From positions 193,501 to 257,500 of the forward strand of contig JACVTC010000183.1 of NCBI GenBank assembly GCA_016946835.1: a DNA stretch of 64,000 nt. Reading direction: 5' to 3'. The notes beneath the pieces are model-generated. The model saw only the letters and a list, made by a program, of their open reading frames with translations. It had not been told where the DNA came from and made no database searches. The position numbers were made by a program, and so were the translations under genes. Positions 25,041 to 35,666 of this stretch are shown one piece after another. Position 1 is the first letter of the stretch. Each line of letters begins with the position of its first letter. Source of the stretch: Neocallimastix lanati (nom. inval.). Taxonomy: Eukaryota; Neocallimastigomycota; Neocallimastigomycetes; Neocallimastigales; Neocallimastigaceae.

Positions 25041-25825
25041 TGTAAAGATTTAATAAAATCTTTAATAATTAATTATTACATAATTAATTAATGTAATAAA
25101 ATTACAAAAATTTATGATTTACGTATATGAAAATTAATTATAAATTTATGTAAACTTTTCATAAAGGAAAAATTATTATTTAAATAATTTTGGATAATAA
25201 CTTAAATCTAAATAATTTATTTAAGTTAGTTAATTTAGTTTATTTAAAATAGTTATTCTATTTAATTTAGTTAATTTAGTTAATTTAGTTAATTTAGTTT
25301 AGTTAGTTTAAAATACTTTAAAATTAATTTCGGAATAGTTTTAAATAGTTAAAATTAGTTTAAATAGTTTACAAAAATAGTTTTGAATTGTAAATATATA
25401 AACATTAGTATTAATAATATTTATATAATAAATATATAATAAATGAGTTGTTATTGAATTTAATTATTATTGTAAATAAGTTGAAAGTTTATTGAATTAA
25501 TTATTGTTTAGTTTAGTTAATTATTATTTAATAAAATTATTAATAAATATTTTGTTTATAAATAAATAGTATTATATGTAAATTAGATAGAAATAATATA
25601 TTATAATGTAATAATGAAAAAATATAAATACATGTAAATTTCTATAATTAAATCGATGTATTAGTTATTGACTATATGATAGTTAATAACAAAAAAGAGA
25701 TTTAATTTTTTTTATTAATAAAGATTATTTTATTTAAAAAAAAAAACGAATTTTTATTACGTGTTTTTTTTATTTTGGTGTTAAAATTTGTTATTTGTAA
25801 TCTGTTTCTGATAGAACTCTTTACA
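25041..25825. repeat. Solo LTR inserted in copia integrase
   Basis: 785 bp of non-coding AT-rich DNA beginning TGTAAAGA and ending TCTTTACA, a perfect 8-bp terminal inverted repeat. It is flanked by a 5-bp target duplication CTCTA (25036-25040 and 25826-25830). Excision with one CTCTA copy joins RATEILE to TIHSDIVG in frame, which proves the insertion edges. It contains an internal (TTAGTTAAT)n-like stretch at 25250-25310. No matching full element is in the window; the ends differ from those of elements A, B and C. Confidence 0.92.
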
Positions 25826-26497
25826 CTCTAGTATTTCAGTGGCTCTAGGGGGAGTACCATTAAAAAGGTCTTTATTCATTTTGGAAATTCGGCATTCAGT
25901 ACAATTTAATGGCTTTATTTTATTTAGTTTTAGATATTTGTTAATGTCATAAAGAAAAAAGTGACCAAGTCGATTATGCCAAATTTTTAAATTATTGTTG
26001 TCTATTTCAATGTTAAGTAGATTGTGGGAATTAGTATTAATTGAATTTATAGTCATGTGTATTATATTGTGGATGTTGGAATAAAAAGTTCCAATAACTC
26101 GATTGTTCATAATAAGACTGATGTAAGGCTTGTTTTTTCGATCTGATGCAATTAGGGTATATATTCCTTCTTTTGAAAGTTTAATACCACTAATTATATT
26201 CTTTGATACGTTCTTTGAAAATAGCACGTGATGTAAGGTAATTCTATGACCGTTTATTTTCCCATGAAATGTACCATATCCTTCAAAGTAGCTCCCAAAA
26301 GACGATAAAACAGCCATGCGAGGTAAACAAATTACAGCTGGGCAATTGACAGGATTATAAACGCACCGCAATGCTAAAGCATTCGGTATTGTTAGCACAT
26401 CTCATTGTAATGTTTTGTTTTTTAAAATCAGTTAATAGATACTTATAATTTGTAATATGTTCAGAGGAACCTGTGTCATAGGTCCATTGAGTACTAT
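25826..26497 (-). pseudogene. Copia protease and pre-integrase segment, with a frame break
   Basis: Continues the copia frame after element B: the protease active site TQWTYDTGSSEHI follows directly from the right-hand piece. The frame runs to a stop near 26347 after NNTECFSIAVRL. A second frame carries the rest of the protease (EGYGTFHGKINGH) and the GAG-pre-integrase motif (KIWHNRLGHF, then CTECRISKMNK), ending at the solo LTR. The break coincides with a GC-richer extra stretch of ~93 bp (about 26287-26379). Confidence 0.85.
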
Positions 26498-27138
26498 TAT
26501 AACAAAATATTATAATAAATATAATAACACTCAAAAAAAACAAAAATTATTTTATTTTTTATTTATTTTTTTTCTTTTATTATAATTATTTTATTAATTA
26601 TATTTATTATAATACTATAAGCCGCAAGGGTTGATATAGTATTAATATTAAAAAAAGTTTTATTAAAAAATTAAGTTTTATTAACTAAACAAAATTAAAA
26701 TAAAAAACACAAAGAAAAGAATATTTGTTAATAAGAATTTTACTCATATTTATATTTTTTTCAAAAGTTAAAGTTATTAAAAAATAAAAATAAAAGTTTC
26801 TAAAAAGTTCTTAAAAATCGAAAAATTTAGAAAAAATAGAAAACAATAGAATTAAGAATTTAATAGAATAAATTTTAATTAATTAAACACAAGAATTATC
26901 AAGAAATTCTAGTAATTTCTTGAACTATAAAGAATCTTCTAGATATTTTTTAGAATAAAACTATAAAATAATAATAAATGTGAATCGAACCCTAAGTAGT
27001 TTGATTCATGGTATTAGTTACTAACAACTATACCAGAAATAATATTTTTTAAATTTAATTATTTGTTTTAAAACTTTATTGAAAAATAATACTAAATATT
27101 AAAATAATAAAATAATTGTAATTATTGATTCTGTTATA
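26498..27138 (-). repeat. 3' LTR of element B, with tRNA-like Pol III boxes
   Basis: 641 bp. On the element's sense strand it contains an A-box match TGGTATAGTTG (27035-27025) and, 33 nt on, a B-box match GGTTCGATTCA (26991-26981). The same pair is in the 5' LTR at 33226-33216 and 33182-33172. Confidence 0.9.
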
Positions 27139-27148
27139 ACTCTCTCCC

Positions 27149-30100
27149 TTAGAGACGGATTCCAGACGTCTTAGGTTTTGGTTTATTTGGAAACTTCTTG
27201 TGGAATTCGGCAAGAAGTTTATTGCAATGAAGATTCTCAAAAGGTTCCCATGAGTTTTCAGAATCATCATAACCTTTCCAATGAATTAAATATTTAATTT
27301 TGTTATGAAATTTCTTTGAATCAAGAATAGATTCAACTTCATATTCTTTTTCTCCATTAAGTATAATAGGTTTTGGAGTTGGGATATTTCTTTCTGTAAA
27401 TTCATTTTCATAGGCTGGCTCAAGAAGTGAAACGTGGAAAACTGGAAAGACCCTAAAAGAGTTTGGTAACTTTAATTTATAACTTACATCTGAAATTTTC
27501 TTTAAAATAGTAAATGGACCAGATTTCTTAGGAGCAAGTTTACCTTTTTTATTATTTATTAAATCATTTCTTAACAGCCAAACTTTTGAGCCAACTTTAA
27601 ACTCAGGCGGAGACATATGTTTATCATCATAATATTTTTTTTGAAAATTAACTGCACTTTGAAGATTTTCTTTAAGTACATTTTTTAATTCTTTTAAGTC
27701 TTTAGCAATAATTTCAGCACGAGGGACAATAGAAACATCTGGAGTAGAAGGATCAAATTTAGGATTGAACCCATAATTAAGAAAGAAAGGAGTAGCATTT
27801 GCAGATTCTTGTATTGTGTTATTGTAAGCAAATTCTGCAAGAGATAAATATTCTATCCAATTATTTTGTTGATAATTAACATAACATCTTAAGTATTGTT
27901 CAAGTATTGCGTTTACCCTCTCCGTTTGACCATTAGTTTGCTGATGATGAGCAGATGATAAACAAAGATCAACATGAAGTAAATTAAATAATCTATTCCA
28001 AAATTTAGAAGTAAACTGAGTACCTCTATCCGACACAATATCCTTTGGCAGACCATGAAGTTTGAAAATAGAATTAAGAAATTGTTCAGCACAATCCTCA
28101 GCAGAGGGAACTGATTTAAAGGGAACAAAATGAGCCATCTTCGTAAAGCGATCAACTACGACAAGAATACAAGACATACCATTGGAAGAGGGAAGATCTG
28201 TTATAAAATCCATTGAAATTGATTCCCAAGGATTATTGCCAATGGGTAAAGATTTAAGTAAACCGTAAGGTTTATGACGAGGAGCTTTTGAAGCGCAGCT
28301 CACATTACAAGTACGAATATATTTTTTAATATCCTTATGCATACCAGGCCACCAATAATTTCTAGAAACTAAGTCAGAGGTTTTATTTATGCCAAAGTGG
28401 CCAGCAGTAGGAGAATCATGACAAGAACAAAGAATTTTAAATCTAAGGCATTCAGGAATATAAATAAGATTGTCATATAAAAGAATACCATTGGAGAACG
28501 AAAGGAGATCAACCGAAGCAATGGGTTTCTCATTAGCAGAAGGCTTTTCAAAATATATCTTAACATTATTAAAGAAAGGATCCTTGGAGTAACACTTTTT
28601 AATTTCATCTTGTAGATTTGATTCAATAGAGATCCTTGAAGTAAAACAAAAATTTTCCGGTTTAAGTACTTGGTAAGGTTTAGCAGGTTCATGATTATCA
28701 TAATCAGGACGGCGAGATAAAGCATCTGGCTTACCACCGCGAGAACCTGGACGATACTCAATTTGAAAGTCAAATCGAGTAAAGAACATTGACCATCTAA
28801 TTAAACGTTGTGAAAGCTGTTCTGGTTTCTTAAAGTAGAGTAGATTTCTATGATCAGTAAGAACTTTAATAGTATTCTTAGCACCTTCTAAATAGTACCT
28901 CCAAGTTTCAAAAGCAGTCTTAATAGCAAGTAACTCTTTATCATAAATTGGATAATTGCATTCAGCAGAGGTAAAAGCTCTAGAATAGAAAGCAATTGGA
29001 TGAAGCTTATTATCTTTAGAGCTAACTTGGGATAAAATACATCCAAGCGCAAAATTACTTGCATCCGTTTCAACAAAAAATTGAGAATTAGGATCAGCAG
29101 GAATAAGGATGGGAGCAGAAGTAAAAGAACGTTTAAGAAGTTCAAAGGAGTCATTAGCATCTTTTGACCAAACAAAAGGAACATTTTTTCTTGTAAGTTT
29201 ATTAAGAGGATAAGCAATTTTAGCAAAATTTTTTATAAAGCGTCTGTAGAAATTGGCTAGGCCAAGAAACGATTGAACTTCTTTAACTGTAGTTGGAGCA
29301 GGCCAATCTAAAATAGCTGAGACTTTCTTAATATCCATCTTAAGACCATCTGAAGATACATAATATCCTAAAAATTTAACTTCGAACTTATCAAACTCAC
29401 ATTTTTCAAGGTTAACATGTAAATGAAATTTCCTAAGTTGTAATAGTACTTTTTTAACGTGTAAATGATGTTCAGAAAGATCATCAGAAAAAATGATAAT
29501 ATCATCAATATAGGCATAACAAAATTTACCTAAATAGTCACTTAATGCAGTATCAATCATTCTTTGAAAACAGGCAGGTGCATTCTTGAAACCGAAAGGC
29601 ATAACTCTAAATTCAAAGTGTCCTAAGCTACATACAAAAGCTGTTTTGTATTCATCTCCAGACCTGATACGAATTTGGAAGTAAGCAGATTTTAAATCAA
29701 GCTTTGAGTAATACTTATGACCAGGAGCTTTATTAAAAATAACAGTTGTTAAAGGCATAGGATAACTATCTCTAATGGTGATTTCATTAAGTTTCCTAAG
29801 ATCAATACACATACGTAACTCACCATTATCTTTTGGAGCAAATAAAATTGGATGACCAGCTTCTGATTTTGACCTAACAATAAAACCGTATTTTAAATAG
29901 TCTTTAATAATTTTTTCTAAAGCTATTTCTTCGGGAATTGTAAGGGGATAAATTGCACTATAATATAACTTAGTATTAGGTTTAAGGTCAATAGCACAAT
30001 CAAAACTAGAATGAGGAGGTAAGATTTTAGCTTCTTCTTCACTAAATACATCAGAGAATTCTAGATAAATGGCGGGAAGTGTTTTATTTGGAGTATCCAT

Positions 30101-31477
30101 GTTTGGGGAAGAGGCAATTGAATTCTTCAACGCTGAAGGAGAAATAGAAGAATTATCAAACAAAGAATTATTAGGGGTGCATGAACTGAAATAGGCTGGT
30201 TTCGAAGAGATAGAGTCGGGAGTATTAGAAGTAAGAGAAAGTGAAGTAGAGTTAACCGAGGTTGAAGGTATTGAATCAACAAAGGAAGAATCTGACGCAT
30301 TGTTATTACTATTGCAAAAGCTTAAAATATTATTGTTGAAATCAATTGATGATTTATTTTCTTTAAGAAATCTAGAACCAATTAAGCACTCAAATTTGTC
30401 GTTCAAATCAATAACAAAAAATTCTGTTAAGACCTGAAGGTTACTAACTTTAAATAATATTGGTATAGTTTTACCAACAACGTCTTTGCCACCACCAATA
30501 CCAGTAATGTTATCAGCTTCTAAATTATCATGTACAAGCTTAAAATTATTAATTTTAGCAAAATTACTATCCATAAGATTCAAGTCGGAGCCGGAATCTA
30601 TAAGAGCCTTAGCTTTAATCCATTTATTTTTGTAGTTAAAGGAACACTTAATAATACAATCTTTATTAAATTTCTTAGAAGAATTAGATCTAGCCATATG
30701 GGAGGAGCCAGGTTTATTTGCTCGCTTTGGACAATTTATTAACTTATGGCCTGATTGTCCACAATATAGACAAAGCCCTTCTTTAATTCTTCTTGCTCTT
30801 TCTTCAGGGGATAAATGAGAGTAATTTGAATCATTATTTGATTTGAAAAAAGAATTAGAATTGGCGTTTCTATTATTACTAGAGTTAAATCTATAATACT
30901 TCCTATTATTACGAGAATTATTATTATTATTACTGTTATTTCTAGAATTGTAATTGTTGATCGTTGCGAATCGAGTCATTTGATGATCTATACGATTGGT
31001 AATTCGCATTAGTTCACTTAATTTGGCAGGAGGAGGGAACAAACTAATTACTCTTTCTTGAAGTCTTGGTAGCAATCCTTCAATATAAACATCCATTAAG
31101 GCAAATTCATTCCAGTCCGTTTTTTCCGAAAGCCTACGGAATTCATTATTGTAATCAGTGACTTTACCATATGCTTTTTGCTTAATATGCATAAGAGCTT
31201 GATTACAATTAAAAACTGCATCTACGTCACTGAATCTATCCTTCATAAGTTCAATGAAAGCGTTAAAATCGTCAAGGACTGGGTTATTTTCATTCATCAA
31301 GTCTGCAGCCCAATCCATAGCTTCATCTCTTAACAAAGTGATGGTATAAGCTACTTTTAACGGATCATTGGTGAAATATTCAGGACGAAGTGCAATGGCT
31401 AACCCAACATAAGCTAAAAATCCCTTGAGCTTAGCTGAATCGCCATTAAAATGAAAATCGTTTGATGAAGAAGACAT
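27149..31477 (-). CDS. Gag-Pol polyprotein of gypsy element B, with chromodomain
   Basis: A 1442-residue single-frame polyprotein starting at an ATG (MSSSSNDF). Order: Gag; Asn/Ser-rich stretch (~170-220); CCHC knuckle CLYCGQSGHKLINC (~234); protease ALIDSGSDLN (~294); a Ser-rich spacer (~390-470); RT with YIDD (~657); RNase H (ETDASNFALG); integrase zinc region (~1016-1060) and catalytic acids in SMDFITDL, SDRGTQF and TERVNA (~1088-1184). A clear C-terminal chromodomain follows (YEVESILDSK, HWKGYDDSENSWEP, ~1379-1422). In chromoviruses this domain reads histone marks and biases insertion to silent chromatin, which suits its site inside another transposon. Related in layout to element A but a separate family. 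Intact. Confidence 0.96.
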   Translation of the reverse strand: MSSSSNDFHFNGDSAKLKGFLAYVGLAIALRPEYFTNDPLKVAYTITLLRDEAMDWAADLMNENNPVLDDFNAFIELMKDRFSDVDAVFNCNQALMHIKQKAYGKVTDYNNEFRRLSEKTDWNEFALMDVYIEGLLPRLQERVISLFPPPAKLSELMRITNRIDHQMTRFATINNYNSRNNSNNNNNSRNNRKYYRFNSSNNRNANSNSFFKSNNDSNYSHLSPEERARRIKEGLCLYCGQSGHKLINCPKRANKPGSSHMARSNSSKKFNKDCIIKCSFNYKNKWIKAKALIDSGSDLNLMDSNFAKINNFKLVHDNLEADNITGIGGGKDVVGKTIPILFKVSNLQVLTEFFVIDLNDKFECLIGSRFLKENKSSIDFNNNILSFCNSNNNASDSSFVDSIPSTSVNSTSLSLTSNTPDSISSKPAYFSSCTPNNSLFDNSSISPSALKNSIASSPNMDTPNKTLPAIYLEFSDVFSEEEAKILPPHSSFDCAIDLKPNTKLYYSAIYPLTIPEEIALEKIIKDYLKYGFIVRSKSEAGHPILFAPKDNGELRMCIDLRKLNEITIRDSYPMPLTTVIFNKAPGHKYYSKLDLKSAYFQIRIRSGDEYKTAFVCSLGHFEFRVMPFGFKNAPACFQRMIDTALSDYLGKFCYAYIDDIIIFSDDLSEHHLHVKKVLLQLRKFHLHVNLEKCEFDKFEVKFLGYYVSSDGLKMDIKKVSAILDWPAPTTVKEVQSFLGLANFYRRFIKNFAKIAYPLNKLTRKNVPFVWSKDANDSFELLKRSFTSAPILIPADPNSQFFVETDASNFALGCILSQVSSKDNKLHPIAFYSRAFTSAECNYPIYDKELLAIKTAFETWRYYLEGAKNTIKVLTDHRNLLYFKKPEQLSQRLIRWSMFFTRFDFQIEYRPGSRGGKPDALSRRPDYDNHEPAKPYQVLKPENFCFTSRISIESNLQDEIKKCYSKDPFFNNVKIYFEKPSANEKPIASVDLLSFSNGILLYDNLIYIPECLRFKILCSCHDSPTAGHFGINKTSDLVSRNYWWPGMHKDIKKYIRTCNVSCASKAPRHKPYGLLKSLPIGNNPWESISMDFITDLPSSNGMSCILVVVDRFTKMAHFVPFKSVPSAEDCAEQFLNSIFKLHGLPKDIVSDRGTQFTSKFWNRLFNLLHVDLCLSSAHHQQTNGQTERVNAILEQYLRCYVNYQQNNWIEYLSLAEFAYNNTIQESANATPFFLNYGFNPKFDPSTPDVSIVPRAEIIAKDLKELKNVLKENLQSAVNFQKKYYDDKHMSPPEFKVGSKVWLLRNDLINNKKGKLAPKKSGPFTILKKISDVSYKLKLPNSFRVFPVFHVSLLEPAYENEFTERNIPTPKPIILNGEKEYEVESILDSKKFHNKIKYLIHWKGYDDSENSWEPFENLHCNKLLAEFHKKFPNKPKPKTSGIRL

Positions 31478-32688
31478 TGAAAGAATTATTAAATTATAAA
31501 CAAGTTTAAGAATTGCAATAGGAAGATTTATTTAATATTATCACTATTATTATTATTATTATTTTTTTTTTTTTTTTTTTTTTTTTTATTAGTGCTCCCA
31601 AATGAAAATTGTAATGATAAAGAATTATAAATTATTATTTTTCTAGGCGTTTAGTTTAATTGCTGATTTAAAATTTTTTTTTTTTTTTTTTAAATTTAAT
31701 TTGGTAAATATAATAACTAGACTAAATTTCACTCTTTTATGCCTTACAACAAAATAAAAAACCGGCAAGAGTTACTAACTAGAGGTATATACTAGACCTC
31801 AAAATAAAAAATTATAAACTATATATTTTAAAGTCGCTTTACCTTCACGACCAACCTATAGCCTTCGGTGACTATAGTTCCTTATTCGCCAGAGCTTATT
31901 CGAATAGAGCAACCACCGAACTGTTGAAGTTGGTTGGTAGGATGTGGCTTTCGTTTAATCCACACGCTCTTCACGCCCTAGGGTTTTGAAGCCCGTTTAT
32001 ATTCGAATAATTAACGGCTATAGTTTCTAACCTACTGAAACTAGTTACTAACCGCCGAAACTCTGTTTATGAGCTCTAATCGCTCCTAGTATATTTAAAT
32101 ATTATATTTACCTGTAATATTCTTTAAAAAGTCTCAAGAACTGTAGAACTTCTTAAAGAATTTTTTATATCAAAAAAAATTTTTTTTTTTTTTTTTTTTT
32201 TTTCGCCTAGATAGATTTTGGTATAATTGTGAGTATGCTATTAATACCAAAAACCGAGAATTTTATTTTTTAAAGAAAAAAAGTAGATTCAAGAAGCAAG
32301 GCTGAACCCAAAGAAGATATCAGAGACTAAGAGAAGAAGAGATTTTGTCCAAAAGTAGAAACCAAGAATCAGAAACCCGAAACCAATGGAAACAAAAACC
32401 AAGTCCAAAACTAAGAAATCTGAAACCAATGGAAACAGAAACCAAGACCAAAAATAAGAAATCCAAGGCAAACAGAAAGAATCTAACCAAAAGTGGAAAC
32501 CTGAAGCCAATAAGATAAGTAGCCAAACAGAAACCAAAAACAAGGGAAACAGAAAATCCGAGAGATTCAAAAAAAAGTCCAAAAAGAAAACAAAAAGGCA
32601 GTAGACACTAATTCCAAAAGAAAGCTTCAAACCAAACAAAAGGGTAGATATATCAAGGCACGGCGTCTAAATCTTGGGTGTTTTTTAT
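31478..32688 (-). other. 5' leader of element B
   Basis: 1.2 kb of untranslated DNA between the 5' LTR and gag. It holds poly-T tracts (31561-31586, 31675-31692, 32176-32203) and a GC-richer block (31760-32090). Next to the LTR is a strongly strand-biased block (32284-32640) that is purine/A-rich on plus and pyrimidine-rich on the element strand. It carries a 25-bp near-repeat at 32379 and 32422. I saw no canonical TGG primer site beside the LTR. The 116-codon minus frame in the biased block is probably incidental. Confidence 0.7.
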
Positions 32689-33329
32689 TATAACAAAATA
32701 TTATAATAAATATAATAACACTCAAAAAAAACAAAAATTATTTTATTTTTTATTTATTTTTTTTCTTTTATTATAATTATTTTATTAATTATATTTATTA
32801 TAATACTATAAGCCGCAAGGGTTGATATAGTATTAATATTAAAAAAAGTTTTATTAAAAAATTAAGTTTTATTAACTAAACAAAATTAAAATAAAAAACA
32901 CAAAGAAAAGAATATTTGTTAATAAGAATTTTACTCATATTTATATTTTTTTCAAAAGTTAAATTTATTAAAAAATAAAAATAAAAGTTTCTAAAAAGTT
33001 CTTAAAAATCGAAAAATTTAGAAAAAATAGAAAACAATAGAATTAAGAATTTAATAGAATAAATTTTAATTAATTAAACACAAGAATTATCAAGAAATTC
33101 TAGTAATTTCTTGAACTATAAAGAATCTTCTAGATATTTTTTAGAATAAAACTATAAAATAATAATAAATGTGAATCGAACCCTAAGTAGTTTGATTCAT
33201 GGTATTAGTTACTAACAACTATACCAGAAATAATATTTTTTAAATTTAATTATTTGTTTTAAAACTTTATTGAAAAATAATACTAAATATTAAAATAATA
33301 AAATAATTGTAATTATTGATTCTGTTATA
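32689..33329 (-). repeat. 5' LTR of element B
   Basis: 641 bp, partner of 26498-27138. Includes the same tRNA-like A-box/B-box pair and the same two adjacent hairpins (about 33172-33227). Confidence 0.93.
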
Positions 33330-34658
33330 ACTATATGGATATTGTTCGTTTGATGATAAATATTCAAGGTTGAATATATTTTTATCATTTACTTGACGAT
33401 ACGGTTTTGTATTCATAAATGAATGATATGCTGAGCAACCCCAACTATACACATGATCATTTGAAAGTAAAAAATTAATGAAAAATGAAATATTATTATT
33501 AAAATTGTTGTTTAATATAAAATTATTATTAGTTGTTATCATGTGATTATCCATTGTTTCTATGTTATTTATGGATTCATCATCGGTATATTCAATGCTA
33601 TTAATGGAATAATCATAATAGTTATTATAAAGTTCATCGAAGGAGACATATTCATCGTTATGTTCGATGTTTTTTAATGATCCAGTTTGTTTTTTGTAAT
33701 TATATTTATGTTTCTTTTGATTGATTCTTTTGTTTTTGTAATTTTTTGAGTTTCGAATTCTTTTGTTTGTCTTCGCATTGAAAAAACATTCGTCAGTGGA
33801 ATGTCCGTTGATTTTACAAATGTGACAAAATTTCTTGTTGGAAGGATAAGATTTTGAGTTGCGTAGATTTTTAGTATGATGGTAGACGTGGTTAAGATCA
33901 TAATCAAGGTCCATGTTGTATTCTTGAGAATTTTGAATATAATTGTTGTTTAAACTAGTGAGTCTATTGGACTTACTATTATATTTTCTAATAAAAATCT
34001 TATTTTTGATATCATTGTAGAATTCAATCGGGTTGACGTCTGCGCTAAAATTGACAATATTTTTGATTTCATTTGGAAGAGCATTGTGTAAAATTGTGAG
34101 TTTTTCTAAATTGTTTGGATTTAAATTTGTGTCATGTAACATATTGAAAAGTTCCATAATTTCATTTATGACATCCATAGTGTTATTGATGTCACTTGCT
34201 TTAAGTTCATAGAGCCTCTTGTACCAAATAGAATGTTCTTCTTCTTCGTCTCTTTCGTAGAGTTGTTTAAGTTTCTCCATTTTTTCAAATGCTTTTTCTC
34301 TCCTTTCGATAAATTTTAAAACTTTATCTGTTACATTAGCGATGATTATGGAGTTAGCCATAGCGTCGTTGGCAATCGCCTCTTCTATAGCGTTCTGTTG
34401 TTGAATCAATTGTTCTTGAATATTTTGGATATTGGCTTGAAGTTCCCGGTTATTTTGATTATTCCCGGCCTGAGCTTGTAGATTTTGGAGATCATTAGTT
34501 AATTGATTAAAGACGTTGGTTCGTTCAGCAATGATGTCGATTTCAGTATATTGGAATAGTCTCTTTCCTTTAAGGAAATTTTGAATAAAGAGGTACCAAG
34601 TAAAATTTTTTCCATTGAGTTTTTGGACAAAAGGTATAGTAGTAGTGGCGGCGTTCAT
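33330..34658 (-). pseudogene. Copia Gag, interrupted at its 3' end by element B
   Basis: Starts at an ATG at 34658 (MNAATTTIPFVQKLNG), only ~20 nt inside the LTR edge. Encodes a typical copia Gag (FTWYLFIQNFL; KRLYELKA region) with a CCHC knuckle CHICKINGHSTDEC at ~33835-33790. The genuine frame stops at ..NEQYPYS where element B begins. The short tail read beyond that point comes from element B's LTR. The protease continues at 26497. Confidence 0.93.
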
Positions 34659-34667
34659 GGTAGAAAA

Positions 34668-34680
34668 AGACTCTTAATCT
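34668..34680 (-). other. Copia primer-binding site matching a half tRNA-Lys(CUU)
   Basis: The plus strand immediately abutting the 5' LTR reads AGACTCTTAATCT. From general knowledge this is the anticodon arm of eukaryotic tRNA-Lys with anticodon CUU (GACTCTTAATC core). It is not a tRNA 3' end: there is no CCA. Copia and Ty5 are known to prime from an internal tRNA-iMet fragment; here the same strategy with tRNA-Lys is inferred. Confidence 0.65.
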
Positions 34681-34991
34681 AATAAATATAGTATATCAAA
34701 TTTATTTATTCAATAATTATTTATTTATTTATTTATTTATTATTATTTATAAAATAATAAGGTAATTACAAGGATATAAAATTAGGGTAAAATTAATGAC
34801 ATTTATACACATGATGTGGCTTGATTTTATTTATCATTTGATCAAAACTATTTCTAATTTACATAAAAAATTGCGAATAAATTTAATTACAAATTTATAA
34901 AAATAATTGCTAATACTTTAATTAAATTACGAATTTTAATTTATTTATTTCAAATAATTTATTTTAATATTTTAAATCAATATTTATAACA
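34680..34991 (-). repeat. 5' LTR of the copia element
   Basis: 312 bp, partner of 21668-21979, followed by the target duplication GATAG at 34992-34996. Confidence 0.93.
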
Positions 34992-34996
34992 GATAG

Positions 34997-35662
34997 TATT
35001 TATTTTTATAATAAAAATTTAAACATTTTAAATAATAAAAGAAATAAAAGAAGATTATTTATTTACAAGTTTACTATTTATAGAACTTTTTATAAATTAA
35101 TTTAATAAAGAAAGTTACTTTTGAAGTAATTATTTATTATTTAGAAATAACACATGTTTTTGTTAAAGTTAATACTAAAGAATTAATAATATATTAATGC
35201 TTTTATTATGTTTTAGAGATTAATAATATATTAATGCTTTTATTATGTTTTAGAGTATTTTCAATAAGTTTTGTTATAAAGAATTGTTTATAATTCGTTT
35301 ATAGTCTGTTTATTATTTTGTTTATTATTGATTTTTTTTATTAATATTTTTATTTATAGAGAAATAACTAGAATATTTTTAATATGGACTTTGCTTACAA
35401 TAAAGGTGTAATTTATTATAAAATTTTACTTTCACGAGCTTTTCGATTTTAGGTTGACATAGAGATATTTTTTAATTAAAGTTTTAATTAATATAGATTT
35501 TAATTATAAACTTTCCTAAAAAATAGAATTTTGATGAAAAGTTTAATTTAATTTTATTATAAATTTATAGATAATTATCAATTGAATAATTTTATATAGT
35601 TTTGGTTAAAGTAAAATTTAATAATTTTGCTGAGAGTTGATTCATGGTTTGGTTATATTTTC
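34997..35662 (+). repeat. Dispersed repeat R1, copy 2
   Basis: Inverted, diverged match of 6440-7000 (see that entry). It contains an internal 39-bp tandem duplication (TTAATAATATATTAATGCTT...TTTTAGAG, about 35180-35253). It is flanked on the left by the copia TSD and on the right by element C's TSD, so both elements landed in or beside it. Confidence 0.6.
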
Positions 35663-35666
35663 ACAA

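Larger units (their letters stand above)
26498..33329 (-). mobile_element. Ty3/gypsy chromovirus element B nested in copia
   Basis: LTRs at 26498-27138 and 32689-33329 are both 641 bp; I found one difference (G/T near 26774 versus 32965). LTR ends are TATAAC/GTTATA rather than TG/CA. The target duplication is ACTAT (26493-26497 and 33330-33334). Excision restores the copia reading frame. A polypurine tract (27139-27150) adjoins the 3' LTR. Near-identical LTRs and an intact 1442-codon frame point to very recent insertion. Confidence 0.95.
21668..34991 (-). mobile_element. Ty1/copia retrotransposon, split by two younger insertions
   Basis: LTRs at 21668-21979 and 34680-34991 are both 312 bp and begin TGTTATAAATA on the minus strand. 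They are flanked by a 5-bp target duplication GATAG (21663-21667 and 34992-34996). Minus-strand order is 5' LTR, primer site, gag, protease, integrase, RT, RNase H, polypurine tract (21980-21992), 3' LTR. Gypsy element B (26498-33329) and a solo LTR (25041-25825) were inserted later. Removing both with one TSD copy each leaves about 5.7 kb, a normal copia length, with frame kept across both junctions. Confidence 0.93.
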
